The notes under the pieces: generated by a model
What the model saw: only the letters and a program-made list of their open reading frames with translations
Database searches by the model: none
Told to the model about the DNA's origin: nothing
Translations under genes and position numbers: made by a program
Shown: positions 51,527 to 61,111 of the stretch, piece by piece
Numbering within the stretch: position 1 is the stretch's first letter
How the letters are laid out: each line of letters opens with the position of its first letter
Assembly: GCA_963629305.1 (NCBI GenBank)
Contig: CAVGIJ010000001.1
Coordinates: forward strand, 62,001 to 126,000
Length of the DNA stretch: 64,000 nucleotides
DNA from: UBA1227 sp963629305
GTDB lineage: Bacteria > Bacillota > Clostridia > Oscillospirales > Acutalibacteraceae
Direction: 5' to 3'

Positions 51527-51557
51527 GTGTCTACCTCCGCACGATAATTCAATCTAC

Positions 51558-51566
51558 ATTATAACA
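51558..51566 (-). promoter_or_regulatory. Extended -10 promoter of the large EAL gene
   Basis: TGTTATAAT on the minus strand, about 30 bases before the ATG at 51526. The -35 is weak (TGTACT, 17 bases upstream). Confidence 0.5.
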
Positions 51567-51657
51567 GGAGTCAGTAAAAAAGTACACTTATTTTTTGACC
51601 TTTTGACCAATATTAATCAACAAAGTGCAAAATATTTAGATGTTTTTGATAATAAGT

Positions 51658-51686
51658 TTGACAAAGCGCATGCTCGATGATAATAT
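51658..51686 (+). promoter_or_regulatory. Promoter of the second EAL gene
   Basis: A consensus TTGACA (51658-51663), exactly 17 bases, then TAATAT (51681-51686), about 75 bases before the TTG start. Confidence 0.75.
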
Positions 51687-51762
51687 TAAATTGTGCTATT
51701 TTCATAAAAAATGGGCTTTTTTATGTTTTTTTTTACATATTTTTGAAATGGAGAAATGACTT

Positions 51763-54183
51763 TTGGAAAGACGTGAAAGCAAAATTCGTGACAACAATGC
51801 AAAAATAAAAAGGCTGAAAATAACGGTAATAATTTCCTTATCCTTGCTGTTTCTGTGCCTTGCGGTTGTGAGCGGATTCGTATCGGTTTATAACTCTAAA
51901 TACGCGACAAGCATGCTTTACAAGATGAGTAACTATACCATCATCGGGGCAACCTATGTCTTGGTTGCTCTTCTTGCAACGAATTACGGAATCCAGATTT
52001 ATGAAAAAAGATTATCAAAATATGCGGATATGGATATCCTTACAAGCGGTATAAATTATGAGAAATATCTAAAAGACGCTCAAAAAATGATCGATGACAA
52101 TAATGACACGGATTATGCTGTTTTCTATGCCGACATTCAGAATTTTAAGTACATAAATGATACTTTCGGCTATGATATCGGAGACAAACTTCTCATGTTT
52201 ATCTCACAGAAAATTCGCACAGCGCTTGAAGGAAAAGACGGATTTTTTGCAAGAATCTCAGCTGATAATTATACAATTATTATTCCGTATACCGACAAGA
52301 ACGAACTCGTTGAACCAATATATTCAATAATAGATGACATTTGCTGGTACGAGGATATACAGAAGGAACACTACAAGCCTGAAATATATGTCGGCATATA
52401 TTGCTCAGGCGATGATGATAAGGAACTTTCGATAAGTGAAATGATTGACAGAGCCAACATGGCACAAAAATCAATCAAGGGAAGCTCGGAATATCACATT
52501 GCATTTTACACCGAGGAAATACGTGAACGCATCATAGCGGAAAAAGAACTTGAACGTCGTATGGATACCGCGCTTGCAAAGGGTGAGTTCAAAGCGTATT
52601 TCCAGCCGAAGTATGAAGTGAACTCGGGTGAGATTGTGGGAGCCGAGGCGCTTGTGCGCTGGGATAGCCCCGAAAGCGGATTTATGTCTCCGGGAAAATT
52701 CATCCCTCTTTTTGAACAAAACGGTTTCATTATCAACCTTGATCAATACGTATTTGAGGCAGTTTGTAAAAATATGAGAGAATGGATTGACTCGGGGGTA
52801 AAAGTAGTTCCGGTCTCTATAAATGTTTCACGACTCCAATTTTATAAGCTTGATTTCGTAAAAAGATATACAAAAATAAAAGATAAATACAGCATTCCGG
52901 ATGGATTGCTTGAACTTGAGTTTACAGAGAGCATTGTATTCGAAAATCTTGACATTTTGAGAAAGATAGTACTCAGTCTTAAAAAAGAAGGATTTTCATG
53001 TTCGATAGATGATTTCGGTTCGGGCTATTCATCACTGAATATACTGAAAAATCTACCGATGGATACTCTCAAACTGGACAAGCTTTTCTTTGATGACAGT
53101 GAAAATCTTGAGCGTGATAAGGCTCTCATCTCGAGCGTTATAAATATGTCGCGTGCGCTGGATATGAAAACGGTTGCAGAAGGAATTGAGAGCTGGGCTC
53201 AGGTTGAGTTCCTTAAAGAAATAGGATGCGACATAATTCAAGGTTACGTCTATTCCGAGCCTATCCCACATGCAAGATTTACGAATCTTCTCGAGGGAAA
53301 CAGGCGAAAGGATATGCCGACGGAGATAAGAAAATCCATATCAATAGTACGTGAGGAGAATCCGGAACACGCTATTGAAAAGTATGCAACACTTGTCGGA
53401 ATGATGGAAGGCATTCTAATAGAGACGGACTTCAATACGGGGGTTTATAAATTCCTGAATCTCAGCAATGACAGTAAAAAGCATTTTGCCAAGATGAAAA
53501 TGGACGGAACAAACTATAATGAGATGTTTACCACAATGGTAGACAAATACGTTCATCCGGACGACAGACAGGTCGTAAAGAACAGATGCTCATCGGTTGC
53601 TGTTATGTCGGCCTTTTATCAAAACGAGGTAAAGATAATAACCGAACTTCGTATGATTGTAAAGGGCACTAAGAAATATGAGTGGGGACGGCTTATAATT
53701 TCCAGAATAAACAGGAACTTAGATGTAAATGATTTCAGAGCGCTGATATACATTGAGTTTAGAAGTTCTGTTACAGTTGATAGCGGCAATACTACCGACA
53801 TGGAAAGAACGTTGAGATATGCGATGAGCAATGTATGTGCCTTCATTTATGAGTTTGACACCGAAACTATGACGTTTAAGAAGGTTTTCTGTAACGATGA
53901 GATTTTGGGTGAGCAACCCGAAACGGGGGACTTGGGTTGGCTCTATGAGTGTTATATCCCAAAAGTTATCGATAAAAACGATATCCGACGTCTTATGGAA
54001 TTTTTAGATGTAAGCGATGTAAAAAAGAGGCTTGAAGACGGAGAAAAACAAATTTCGATCAGTATTGACGCTAAAATAAAGGATAAGAAATACCACATGG
54101 CTTTAACCATAACTAAAACACCGCTTAAAGTCAGTAACGCCGAAAACAAATTTATATTGTTCTCAAGAATAATCGAAAATTGA
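51763..54183 (+). CDS. c-di-GMP phosphodiesterase with degenerate GGDEF
   Basis: 806-residue protein with two membrane helices (about 20-45 and 58-80) with a short external loop, a GGDEF-like domain whose signature reads SADNY, a complete EAL domain (GAEALVRW, LEFTES, IDDFGSGYSSL, KTVAEGIES, QGYVYSEP), and a 250-residue PAS-like C-terminal region. It should degrade c-di-GMP. It is a smaller relative of the divergent 1359-residue protein, to which its EAL region is very similar, so the pair probably arose by duplication. Start is a TTG at 51763 after ATGGAGAAA; this choice is moderate. Confidence 0.9.
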   Translation: MERRESKIRDNNAKIKRLKITVIISLSLLFLCLAVVSGFVSVYNSKYATSMLYKMSNYTIIGATYVLVALLATNYGIQIYEKRLSKYADMDILTSGINYEKYLKDAQKMIDDNNDTDYAVFYADIQNFKYINDTFGYDIGDKLLMFISQKIRTALEGKDGFFARISADNYTIIIPYTDKNELVEPIYSIIDDICWYEDIQKEHYKPEIYVGIYCSGDDDKELSISEMIDRANMAQKSIKGSSEYHIAFYTEEIRERIIAEKELERRMDTALAKGEFKAYFQPKYEVNSGEIVGAEALVRWDSPESGFMSPGKFIPLFEQNGFIINLDQYVFEAVCKNMREWIDSGVKVVPVSINVSRLQFYKLDFVKRYTKIKDKYSIPDGLLELEFTESIVFENLDILRKIVLSLKKEGFSCSIDDFGSGYSSLNILKNLPMDTLKLDKLFFDDSENLERDKALISSVINMSRALDMKTVAEGIESWAQVEFLKEIGCDIIQGYVYSEPIPHARFTNLLEGNRRKDMPTEIRKSISIVREENPEHAIEKYATLVGMMEGILIETDFNTGVYKFLNLSNDSKKHFAKMKMDGTNYNEMFTTMVDKYVHPDDRQVVKNRCSSVAVMSAFYQNEVKIITELRMIVKGTKKYEWGRLIISRINRNLDVNDFRALIYIEFRSSVTVDSGNTTDMERTLRYAMSNVCAFIYEFDTETMTFKKVFCNDEILGEQPETGDLGWLYECYIPKVIDKNDIRRLMEFLDVSDVKKRLEDGEKQISISIDAKIKDKKYHMALTITKTPLKVSNAENKFILFSRIIEN

Positions 54184-54214
54184 ATGTCGTTTTCCAAAAT
54201 ATAAAACTCCATAA

Positions 54215-54262
54215 AAAAACAACCAGGATTCTGTGAGAGAATCTTGGTTGTTTTTATTTTTT
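54215..54262. terminator. Bidirectional terminator
   Basis: AAACAACCAGGATTCT pairs with AGAATCTTGGTTGTTT (one G-T pair), with T or A runs on both sides, between the convergent EAL gene and hppA. Confidence 0.88.
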
Positions 54263-54269
54263 TATTGAA

Positions 54270-56312
54270 TCAGATAATTCCGCCGTAAGTTGCAATAACT
54301 GTTGCAAATACGGTTGAAATGACTGTCATAAGTTTGATGAGAATGTTTATTGACGGACCTGATGTGTCCTTAAACGGATCTCCGACTGTGTCACCTACAA
54401 CAGCTGCGTGATGAGCATCCGAACCTTTTCCGCCGAAGTTTCCGCCTTCAATATACTTCTTTGCGTTGTCCCACGCACCGCCTGCATTTGACATGAAGAT
54501 GGCCATGAGAACACCTGTGATAAGTGAACCTGCGAGAAGTCCTCCGAGTGCTTCAGGACCTAAGATGAATCCTACAACAAGAGGAACAACTACTGCGATT
54601 ATTCCCGGTATAATCATCTCTTTAAGAGCGGCCTGTGTTGAAATGGAAACGCATTTCTTGTAGTCAGGCTTTGCTTTACCTTCGAGAATTCCCGGGATTT
54701 CTCTGAACTGACGACGAACTTCTTCAATCATCTGATTTGCAGCCTTACCGACAGAATCCATTGTGAAAGCTGAGAAGAGGAACGGAAGCATACCGCCTAT
54801 GAAGAGACCGATAACTACGAGAGCGTCTGTAACGTCAATAGAGATGGCTGCCTTTCCGACTTTCTCATAGACTGCATTTATGCTTTCCGTAAATGTTGAG
54901 AAAAGTGCAAGTGCGGTAAGTGCTGCTGAACCGATGGCGAATCCCTTACCGACAGCGGCTGTTGTATTTCCTACAGAGTCAAGCTTATCTGTAATTTCAC
55001 GTACGCTTTCATCAAGTCCCGACATCTCAGCGATACCGCCTGCGTTGTCGGCAATAGGACCATATGCGTCAACGGCAACTGTGATACCTGTTGTTGAAAG
55101 CATACCTACTGCTGCAAGCGCAATACCGTAGAGGCCTGCAAATTTGTATGAAAGGAATATACCTACTGCGATAAGCACTATAGGAATAGCGGTTGAAAGC
55201 ATACCTACCGAGAGACCCGAAATGATTGTTGTTGCCGGTCCTGTCTGTGATTGCTCGGCAATCTTTTTAACAGATTTGTAGGAATCGGACGTATATACCT
55301 CGGTAACCGTTCCTATGAGAAGACCGACAATAAGACCTGCAATGATGGCAATGAAAGCGCCGAGTCCCGCAAAGCACATTTTGCAAAGAACAAATGCGGC
55401 AACTATTACAAGTCCGGATGAAACCCATTGTGCAATCTTGAGTGCGGTATGCGGGTTTGAACCGTCTTTTCCTCTTACAAAGAAAGTTGAAATGATTGAA
55501 GCAATTATTCCGAGAGCTGAAAGGAAGAGCGGGTAAAGAACGCCTGCGTTCTCAAAAAGAGGTGCTACAGTTGCTTCCTTTGTGAGAAGCGCACCGAGTG
55601 TAACTGCCGAAACAACAGAACCTACATATGATTCATAGAGGTCTGCGCCCATTCCGGCAACGTCACCGACGTTGTCACCAACGTTATCAGCGATAACCGC
55701 AGGGTTTCTCGGGTCGTCCTCGGGTATGTTGTTCTCAACCTTACCGACAAGGTCAGCACCAACGTCTGCGGCTTTCGTGTAAATACCGCCGCCTACACGA
55801 GCAAAGAGCGCAATAGATGACGCGCCGAGAGAAAATCCGAACAATACGTTTGTGTTACCATGGGTGAGTATGTAGATAAGTCCTATACCGAGAAGTCCGA
55901 GTCCTACAACCGACATACCCATTACCGCACCGCCTGAAAAGGCAATCGAGAGAGCTTTGTTCATTCCGCTCTCTTTTGCGGCGTTTGCTGTTCTTACGTT
56001 TGCTTTGGTTGCAACCTGCATACCAAAGAAACCGGCGAGTACAGAGAAAAGAGCACCTGCTACGAAGCATGCACCTGTCAGCCATCCGTCGGGAAGCGCT
56101 ACTCCGATAACAACGAAAAGTACTGCCGCGAAGATAACAAGAATCTTGTACTCGGAAGTAAGGAATGCCATTGCACCTTCTCGGATGTTTCCGGCAATTT
56201 CCTTCATTCTGTCTGTTCCCTCAGGTGCTTTGTTGATTCTGAGCGCAAGAGTGAGCGCAAAAATCAAAGCAAGCAATCCCGAAAGGGGAACAAGGAAAAT
56301 GAATTTTTCCAT
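54270..56312 (-). CDS. hppA: K+-dependent membrane-bound pyrophosphatase
   Basis: 680-residue integral membrane pyrophosphatase, about 15-16 helices, coupling PPi hydrolysis to H+ or Na+ export. The active-site segment GGIYTKAADVGADLVGKVE and the following DDPRNPAVIADNVGDNVGD supply PPi/Mg ligands. GNTTAAVGKGFAIGSAAL has Ala where K+-independent enzymes carry Lys, so it belongs to the K+-dependent group (family knowledge). H+ or Na+ specificity cannot be told here. The ATG at 56312 is chosen over the TTG at 56318 because GGAGGA lies at the right distance. Confidence 0.95.
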   Translation of the reverse strand: MEKFIFLVPLSGLLALIFALTLALRINKAPEGTDRMKEIAGNIREGAMAFLTSEYKILVIFAAVLFVVIGVALPDGWLTGACFVAGALFSVLAGFFGMQVATKANVRTANAAKESGMNKALSIAFSGGAVMGMSVVGLGLLGIGLIYILTHGNTNVLFGFSLGASSIALFARVGGGIYTKAADVGADLVGKVENNIPEDDPRNPAVIADNVGDNVGDVAGMGADLYESYVGSVVSAVTLGALLTKEATVAPLFENAGVLYPLFLSALGIIASIISTFFVRGKDGSNPHTALKIAQWVSSGLVIVAAFVLCKMCFAGLGAFIAIIAGLIVGLLIGTVTEVYTSDSYKSVKKIAEQSQTGPATTIISGLSVGMLSTAIPIVLIAVGIFLSYKFAGLYGIALAAVGMLSTTGITVAVDAYGPIADNAGGIAEMSGLDESVREITDKLDSVGNTTAAVGKGFAIGSAALTALALFSTFTESINAVYEKVGKAAISIDVTDALVVIGLFIGGMLPFLFSAFTMDSVGKAANQMIEEVRRQFREIPGILEGKAKPDYKKCVSISTQAALKEMIIPGIIAVVVPLVVGFILGPEALGGLLAGSLITGVLMAIFMSNAGGAWDNAKKYIEGGNFGGKGSDAHHAAVVGDTVGDPFKDTSGPSINILIKLMTVISTVFATVIATYGGII

Positions 56313-56760
56313 TTTCAATCCTCCATTTTTTTGAATTTAGAGATGTCACCACCAGCTGACACCGCCTAAAAGGATGATGATATTCTATCACCCACATAGC
56401 CTAAATTCAACAAAAAACGGGCATTTGAGATTGACATATAAATAACAAGAGTGTCAAAAAGCAATGTACTTGTTTTATGAACGAGTGCAAGTTTTATATG
56501 TTAAAAAATTCACAATTTTATTTTGCAAATATCACCGAAAAACAGTGCCGAGCTTATCGCACCGACTTCTCAGATGTACGTCTGCGAATACATGCCGAAT
56601 GTTATTTCGTCTGCACGAGGTGTAATCATTTTGTGCCTATTATTTAAGTAAAATTGCATTTGACCGTAAGTTTAATATAAGTTTTTTTAAAAAAATTATA
56701 GTGACCACAATATATTGTGTACTGCGAAATCCGTCACCACAATTCACACAAAAGATTTAC

Positions 56761-56789
56761 TTGCATTGATGAGGTTCTGAGACTATACT
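56761..56789 (+). promoter_or_regulatory. Promoter of the mra (dcw) cluster
   Basis: TTGCAT (56761-56766), 17 bases, then TATACT (56784-56789), just before the MraZ repeats. The remaining 440 bases back to hppA (56313-56760) are AT-rich and I see no gene in them. Confidence 0.55.
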
Positions 56790-56801
56790 GAAACTATAAA
56801 G

Positions 56802-56842
56802 TGGAGCGAAATTACATAGAAAAGGTGCGAAATGGAGCAAAA
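56802..56842 (+). promoter_or_regulatory. MraZ-box type repeats upstream of mraZ
   Basis: Three related 10-mers, TGGAGCGAAA (56802-56811), AGGTGCGAAA (56823-56832) and TGGAGCAAAA (56833-56842), spaced 21 and 10 bases apart, run up to the AAAGGAGG ribosome site. MraZ is known to bind short repeats in its own promoter; assignment of these is inference. Confidence 0.6.
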
Positions 56843-56856
56843 GGAGGAAACGGTAC

Positions 56857-57276
56857 ATGGACTTTTTAGGTCTTTACAATCATAGTCTCGACGCTAAAAA
56901 CCGTATATTCATTCCTTCAAAGTACAGAGAGTACCTTGGAGACACTTTCGTTGTATGTAAAGCTCCGGATACGTGTCTTTACATTTATTCTCAGGAAGAG
57001 TGGGAAAAGGTTGCGGCTCAGGTAAAGGCTCTTCCGGGAACTCCTGAGTACAGACGCTACAAGAGAAGTTTCTTTGAGGCAGCGGATATCGTTGAAATGG
57101 ACAAGCAGGGACGTTTCACAATTAAGTCCGACCTCATTGAGTATGCAAAGCTTAAGAAAGATGTTGTTATCGCCGGTGCCGGAAACAAGTTTGAAATCTG
57201 GGATGCTGATGAGTATGAGTCTGACACCTACATGACCCGTTCTGCCGATGAACTGGATATTGAGGTAGTCTTCTGA
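56857..57276 (+). CDS. mraZ: Transcriptional regulator MraZ
   Basis: 139-residue protein with two AbrB-like half domains, YNHSLDAKNRIFIPSKYRE and VEMDKQGRFTIKSDLIEYA, the MraZ signature. It forms a ring that binds repeats before the division cluster and represses it. It is the first gene of the dcw operon and ends one base into the rsmH start. Confidence 0.95.
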   Translation: MDFLGLYNHSLDAKNRIFIPSKYREYLGDTFVVCKAPDTCLYIYSQEEWEKVAAQVKALPGTPEYRRYKRSFFEAADIVEMDKQGRFTIKSDLIEYAKLKKDVVIAGAGNKFEIWDADEYESDTYMTRSADELDIEVVF

Positions 57277-58214
57277 TGACAAAAACGGAGTTTGAACACG
57301 TACCGGTTCTGTATAAAGAAACTATTACATCTTTAATTATAAAAGAAGACGGCATATATGTTGATGCTACTGCCGGCGGAGGCGGACATTCGAGAGGTAT
57401 ACTTGAAAAACTCGGTGAGAATGGACGTCTTATCTGCATTGACAGGGATCCCGAGGCTATAGAGACACTGAAAGAGAGACTCGGCACGGATCCGCGTGTA
57501 ACGATTATTCATGATAATTATTGCAACATAAAGGCAATTTTAAGCGGTTTGCAGGTTGACGCAGTCGATGGTATACTTGCGGACCTTGGGGTGAGCTCTC
57601 ACCAACTTGATACAGCCGAGCGTGGATTTTCATTCCATTCAGACGCCCCTCTTGATATGCGCATGAGCATGGAGGGGCGGACGGCGGCTGAACTTTGCAA
57701 TACTCTGCCGGAGAGCGAATTGCGCAGAATAATAAGAGACTACGGCGAAGAAAGATATGCTGCCGGTATTGCAAGAAATATTGTAAAAGAACGTGAGTGC
57801 GAGCCGATAGAAACTACACTCAGATTGGCTGAGATTATTTCCGCTTCCGTGCCGGCAAAGGCCAGACGGAACGGTCACCCGGCGAGACGTACTTTTCAGG
57901 CACTGCGAATTGAAGTAAACGGTGAACTTGAAAAACTTGAAGGATCTGTTGTTGATATGTTTGACTGCCTGAGAGTAGGCGGTATCTTATCGATTATCAC
58001 ATTCCATTCTCTTGAGGACAGAACCGTAAAGCAAACATTTGCAAAGTTCTGTGAGGGTTGTACATGCCCACCCGAGTTTCCTGTTTGTGTATGCGGAAAG
58101 ACACCGCGAGGAAAACTGTGCTTTAAGTTTAAAAGCGCAAGCGACGAAGAACTTTCGGAGAACCAGAGAGCACGCAGTGCAAAACTGAGATCTGTTATGA
58201 AGATTAAAGAATAA
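57276..58214 (+). CDS. rsmH: 16S rRNA m4C1402 methyltransferase RsmH
   Basis: 312-residue SAM-dependent enzyme that N4-methylates C1402 of 16S rRNA. The SAM-binding segment DATAGGGGHSRGIL and DRDPEAIE, then LADLGVSSHQLD and the C-terminal RSAKLRS segment are as expected. ATG 57276 shares a base with the mraZ stop (TGATG). Confidence 0.95.
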   Translation: MTKTEFEHVPVLYKETITSLIIKEDGIYVDATAGGGGHSRGILEKLGENGRLICIDRDPEAIETLKERLGTDPRVTIIHDNYCNIKAILSGLQVDAVDGILADLGVSSHQLDTAERGFSFHSDAPLDMRMSMEGRTAAELCNTLPESELRRIIRDYGEERYAAGIARNIVKERECEPIETTLRLAEIISASVPAKARRNGHPARRTFQALRIEVNGELEKLEGSVVDMFDCLRVGGILSIITFHSLEDRTVKQTFAKFCEGCTCPPEFPVCVCGKTPRGKLCFKFKSASDEELSENQRARSAKLRSVMKIKE

Positions 58215-58250
58215 AACGAAGAAATTATAAAACGAGGGGTGGTGGAGCTA

Positions 58251-58778
58251 ATGGCATACAGAGGAACAGAAGCGATTGATTACAATAAAATGCTCAGCCG
58301 TACATATGACGAGGGATCTGCGGCACCGAAGAGAAGATTGCCGAGAGCTCCGGAAAGAAGACAGGTACAAAAACCGCGGGTTGTGGAAAAAACGAGGGCA
58401 CAGCTTCGGGAGGAGTCGAGAAGAAGCAGGGCAAAGGCCATAAAGGTAATGATGGTATGCGCGGTGTTCTTCTCACTTATAGCATTTCAGATTTACAGTC
58501 GTGTACAGGTCGATGAACTTGACAGACAGCTTGATTCCATAAATTCTGAAATAGAAGTACTGGACAGTGAAAATACAAGACTCAATATGCAGCTTGATTC
58601 AATCATTTCGCTCGACAAGGTTGATGAGTATGCACAGAACACACTGGGTATGGTGAAAGTCGAAAATTATCAAGTGTCATATGTGGACTTGTCGAAAGGC
58701 GATACGGTTTCGGTAAGCGGCGGTAAAATACATCGCAGTCTATGGGAAACCATGAAGGCGTATTTTAATGTAAAATAA
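58251..58778 (+). CDS. ftsL: FtsL-like cell division protein
   Basis: 175-residue bitopic protein. A basic cytoplasmic part (about 1-65, rich in Arg/Lys) is followed by one membrane helix (VMMVCAVFFSLIAFQIY) and an extracellular coiled coil (LDRQLDSINSEIEVLDSENTRL) ending in an LGMVKVE segment. This is the FtsL/DivIC plan, and the position between rsmH and the PBP gene is the classical ftsL place. It links FtsB/DivIC and FtsQ to the septal synthase. ATG 58251 follows GGTGGAG; GTG 58239 is in frame but lies inside that site. Confidence 0.85.
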   Translation: MAYRGTEAIDYNKMLSRTYDEGSAAPKRRLPRAPERRQVQKPRVVEKTRAQLREESRRSRAKAIKVMMVCAVFFSLIAFQIYSRVQVDELDRQLDSINSEIEVLDSENTRLNMQLDSIISLDKVDEYAQNTLGMVKVENYQVSYVDLSKGDTVSVSGGKIHRSLWETMKAYFNVK

Positions 58779-58789
58779 CGTATAAATTT

Positions 58790-58818
58790 GAGAGTTAGGA
58801 ATTTGATTCCTAACTCTC
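58790..58818 (+). promoter_or_regulatory. Intercistronic hairpin between ftsL and the PBP gene
   Basis: GAGAGTTAGGAAT pairs perfectly with ATTCCTAACTCTC around TTG (13 bp), but no T run follows. It is more likely an mRNA processing or stability element than a terminator. Confidence 0.5.
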
Positions 58819-58856
58819 ATAGTCGTAATTTAGGGTAGCGCGGAGGTCAGCACTTT

Positions 58857-61094
58857 ATGGCAAAAAAATCTACTAAGCAGTTGAAAAACAGGGCGCTTAT
58901 TGCATTGTTTGTCACATGTTTTCTCGGCTTTGGAGCGGGAACATTCGGACTTGTCAATGCAAGTCTCGTTCACGGTGAAGAGTATAAATTGAAAGCTGAG
59001 TCACAGCAACTTTCGGATACGACCGTAACGGCACAGCGCGGAACCATATACGACAAGAACATGAATGTCATAGCAAAAAGTGCCGACGTATGGAAGGTTT
59101 ACATCAATCCGTCAAAGATTTCCGATGATGAAGAACGCGATAAGGTGGCAAAGGGACTCAGCGAAATTCTTGAGCTTGACTATGACACCGTGTATGAAAA
59201 ATGTGCCAAGAGTGACTACGGTTACGTTCTTATAAAGTCGCAGGTTGAGTATGATGTCAAAACAAAGATTCTTGACTTTGCCTCCGAAAACAAAGGATTT
59301 ACACAAATCATAGGTGTAGACAACGACGTAAAGCGCTATTACCCATACTCGAATTTTGCATCCACGGTTATCGGATTTACGGGAACCGATGACGTCGGAC
59401 GTTCCGGCCTTGAATACTACTATGATGACATACTCACGGGTACAGCCGGACGAATTGTAACGGCAAAAAATGCAAAACAGTATGAAATGTCCGCACAGTA
59501 TGAATCGTACTATGCCGCACAGCAGGGTATGAATCTCCAACTTACAATTGATCAGGTTATTCAGTACTATCTTGATTCGGCGCTTGAGCAGGCGGTTGTT
59601 GATAACAATGCAACATACGGTTACGGAATTGTCATGGAGACAAAAACCGGCGCAATTCTCGCAATGAGCACAAAACCGGATTTTGATTCAAACAATCCTT
59701 ATGAAATAAGCAATCAAGCGACTCTAGACGAGATAAATAAGATAACGGATGAAAAGGAGAAAAATGAGGCAATTGTAACTGCCAGATATGCTCAGTGGAG
59801 AAACAGGACAATATGTGATACATACGAACCGGGATCCGTTTTTAAGTGTATAACCGCATCTGCCGGTATTGAAGAGGGCGTTGTAACTCCGGATGAGATG
59901 TTTGTATGTACGGGAAGCAGACAGGTTGCCGACAGATTATACCACTGCGTAAACCATAGCGGCCATGGAAGTGAGAATTTTACGACCGCACTTATCAACT
60001 CCTGTAACCCTATCTTCATTGAGGTCGCTCAGCGCCTCGGCTCGGAAAAATTTTATGATTATTTTGAAGCGTTCGGGTTTACGGAAAGTACGGGCATTGA
60101 TCTTCCGGCGGAGAGCGTGCCGACACCAAATGTAACCTATCACACAGAAGATAAATTGACAGCCGTATCATTGGCATCATGCTCATTCGGTCAGTCGTTC
60201 CAGGTGAGCCCGATTCAAATAATTACCGCAATAAACGCGATAGCAAATGACGGAAAACTTATGCAGCCGTATATTGTCGCAGCAATGCTCGATGAGGACG
60301 GAAACAAGGTGTCGGAGACAGAACCGACCATAAAGCGCCAGGTCATTTCAAAGCAAACGGCAAATACCGTTGCGACTATGATGGAGGCGGTTGTTTCCGG
60401 GGGAACGGCGAAGAACGGATATGTTGCGGGCTATAGGGTTGCCGGAAAAACCGGTACTTCCGAAAAACTTACGAATCAAGAGGAAAAGTATTACATCGCC
60501 TCATTCTGCGGCTTTGCTCCTGCCGATGACCCGGAGATAACGGTACTTATCGTTGTCGATGAGCCGAAGAACGGGGCTACCGGCGGCGGTGCGGTTGCGG
60601 CTCCGGTTGCTGCTGAGGTTATATCTCAGACATTGCAATATCTGAATGTTGAACCGCAATATACGGAGGCGGAACTTGCAAAGCTGGATGTTAAGGCACC
60701 GAATCTTGTCGGAACAACAGTGACACAGGCGAAGAAGGATCTTACGGCGCAGGGCTTTACAGTTAAAGTAATCGGATCGGGAGATACGGTAATCACGCAG
60801 ACTCCGGCGTCCGGTCAGGTAATACCGAAGAACGGTCTGGTTGTCCTTTATTCCGAAAAGGTAAACGACACAGAAAAAGTCAAGGTGCCGGATCTTACAG
60901 GCCTCACGGTTTCTGAGGCGAACAGAAAAGCAATCAATTCGGGAATCAATATAAAAATTTCCGGCTATACTACCGGAAGTGATATTACATCGTACAGACA
61001 AAGTGTTACTGCAGACACGGAAGTCGCGATGGGAACTATAGTGACTGTTTCGTTTAAAACAAGCCGGGATATTGAGGATCATGCAGAGGAATAG
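58857..61094 (+). CDS. Septal penicillin-binding protein (PBP2B/SpoVD type) with two PASTA domains
   Basis: 745-residue class B PBP, a peptidoglycan transpeptidase. It has an N-terminal helix (about 12-33), a dimerisation domain (from DTTVTAQRGTIYDKNMNVIA) and a transpeptidase domain with the active Ser in EPGSVFKC, SxN in INSCNP and KTG in GKTGTSEK. Two PASTA repeats (about 615-740; PNLVGTTVTQAKKDLTAQGF and VPDLTGLTVSEANRK) close it. The layout fits SpoVD or PBP2B; which it serves (sporulation or division) cannot be told. ATG 58857 follows CGGAGG; murF starts 17 bases downstream. Confidence 0.93.
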   Translation: MAKKSTKQLKNRALIALFVTCFLGFGAGTFGLVNASLVHGEEYKLKAESQQLSDTTVTAQRGTIYDKNMNVIAKSADVWKVYINPSKISDDEERDKVAKGLSEILELDYDTVYEKCAKSDYGYVLIKSQVEYDVKTKILDFASENKGFTQIIGVDNDVKRYYPYSNFASTVIGFTGTDDVGRSGLEYYYDDILTGTAGRIVTAKNAKQYEMSAQYESYYAAQQGMNLQLTIDQVIQYYLDSALEQAVVDNNATYGYGIVMETKTGAILAMSTKPDFDSNNPYEISNQATLDEINKITDEKEKNEAIVTARYAQWRNRTICDTYEPGSVFKCITASAGIEEGVVTPDEMFVCTGSRQVADRLYHCVNHSGHGSENFTTALINSCNPIFIEVAQRLGSEKFYDYFEAFGFTESTGIDLPAESVPTPNVTYHTEDKLTAVSLASCSFGQSFQVSPIQIITAINAIANDGKLMQPYIVAAMLDEDGNKVSETEPTIKRQVISKQTANTVATMMEAVVSGGTAKNGYVAGYRVAGKTGTSEKLTNQEEKYYIASFCGFAPADDPEITVLIVVDEPKNGATGGGAVAAPVAAEVISQTLQYLNVEPQYTEAELAKLDVKAPNLVGTTVTQAKKDLTAQGFTVKVIGSGDTVITQTPASGQVIPKNGLVVLYSEKVNDTEKVKVPDLTGLTVSEANRKAINSGINIKISGYTTGSDITSYRQSVTADTEVAMGTIVTVSFKTSRDIEDHAEE

Positions 61095-61111
61095 CTTTGG
61101 AGGATAGTATC

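Noticed and set aside
56313..56760. Possible small gene or RNA in the 450-base gap before the mra promoter
   Set aside because: AT-rich, with no frame having a ribosome site and no recognisable RNA motif.
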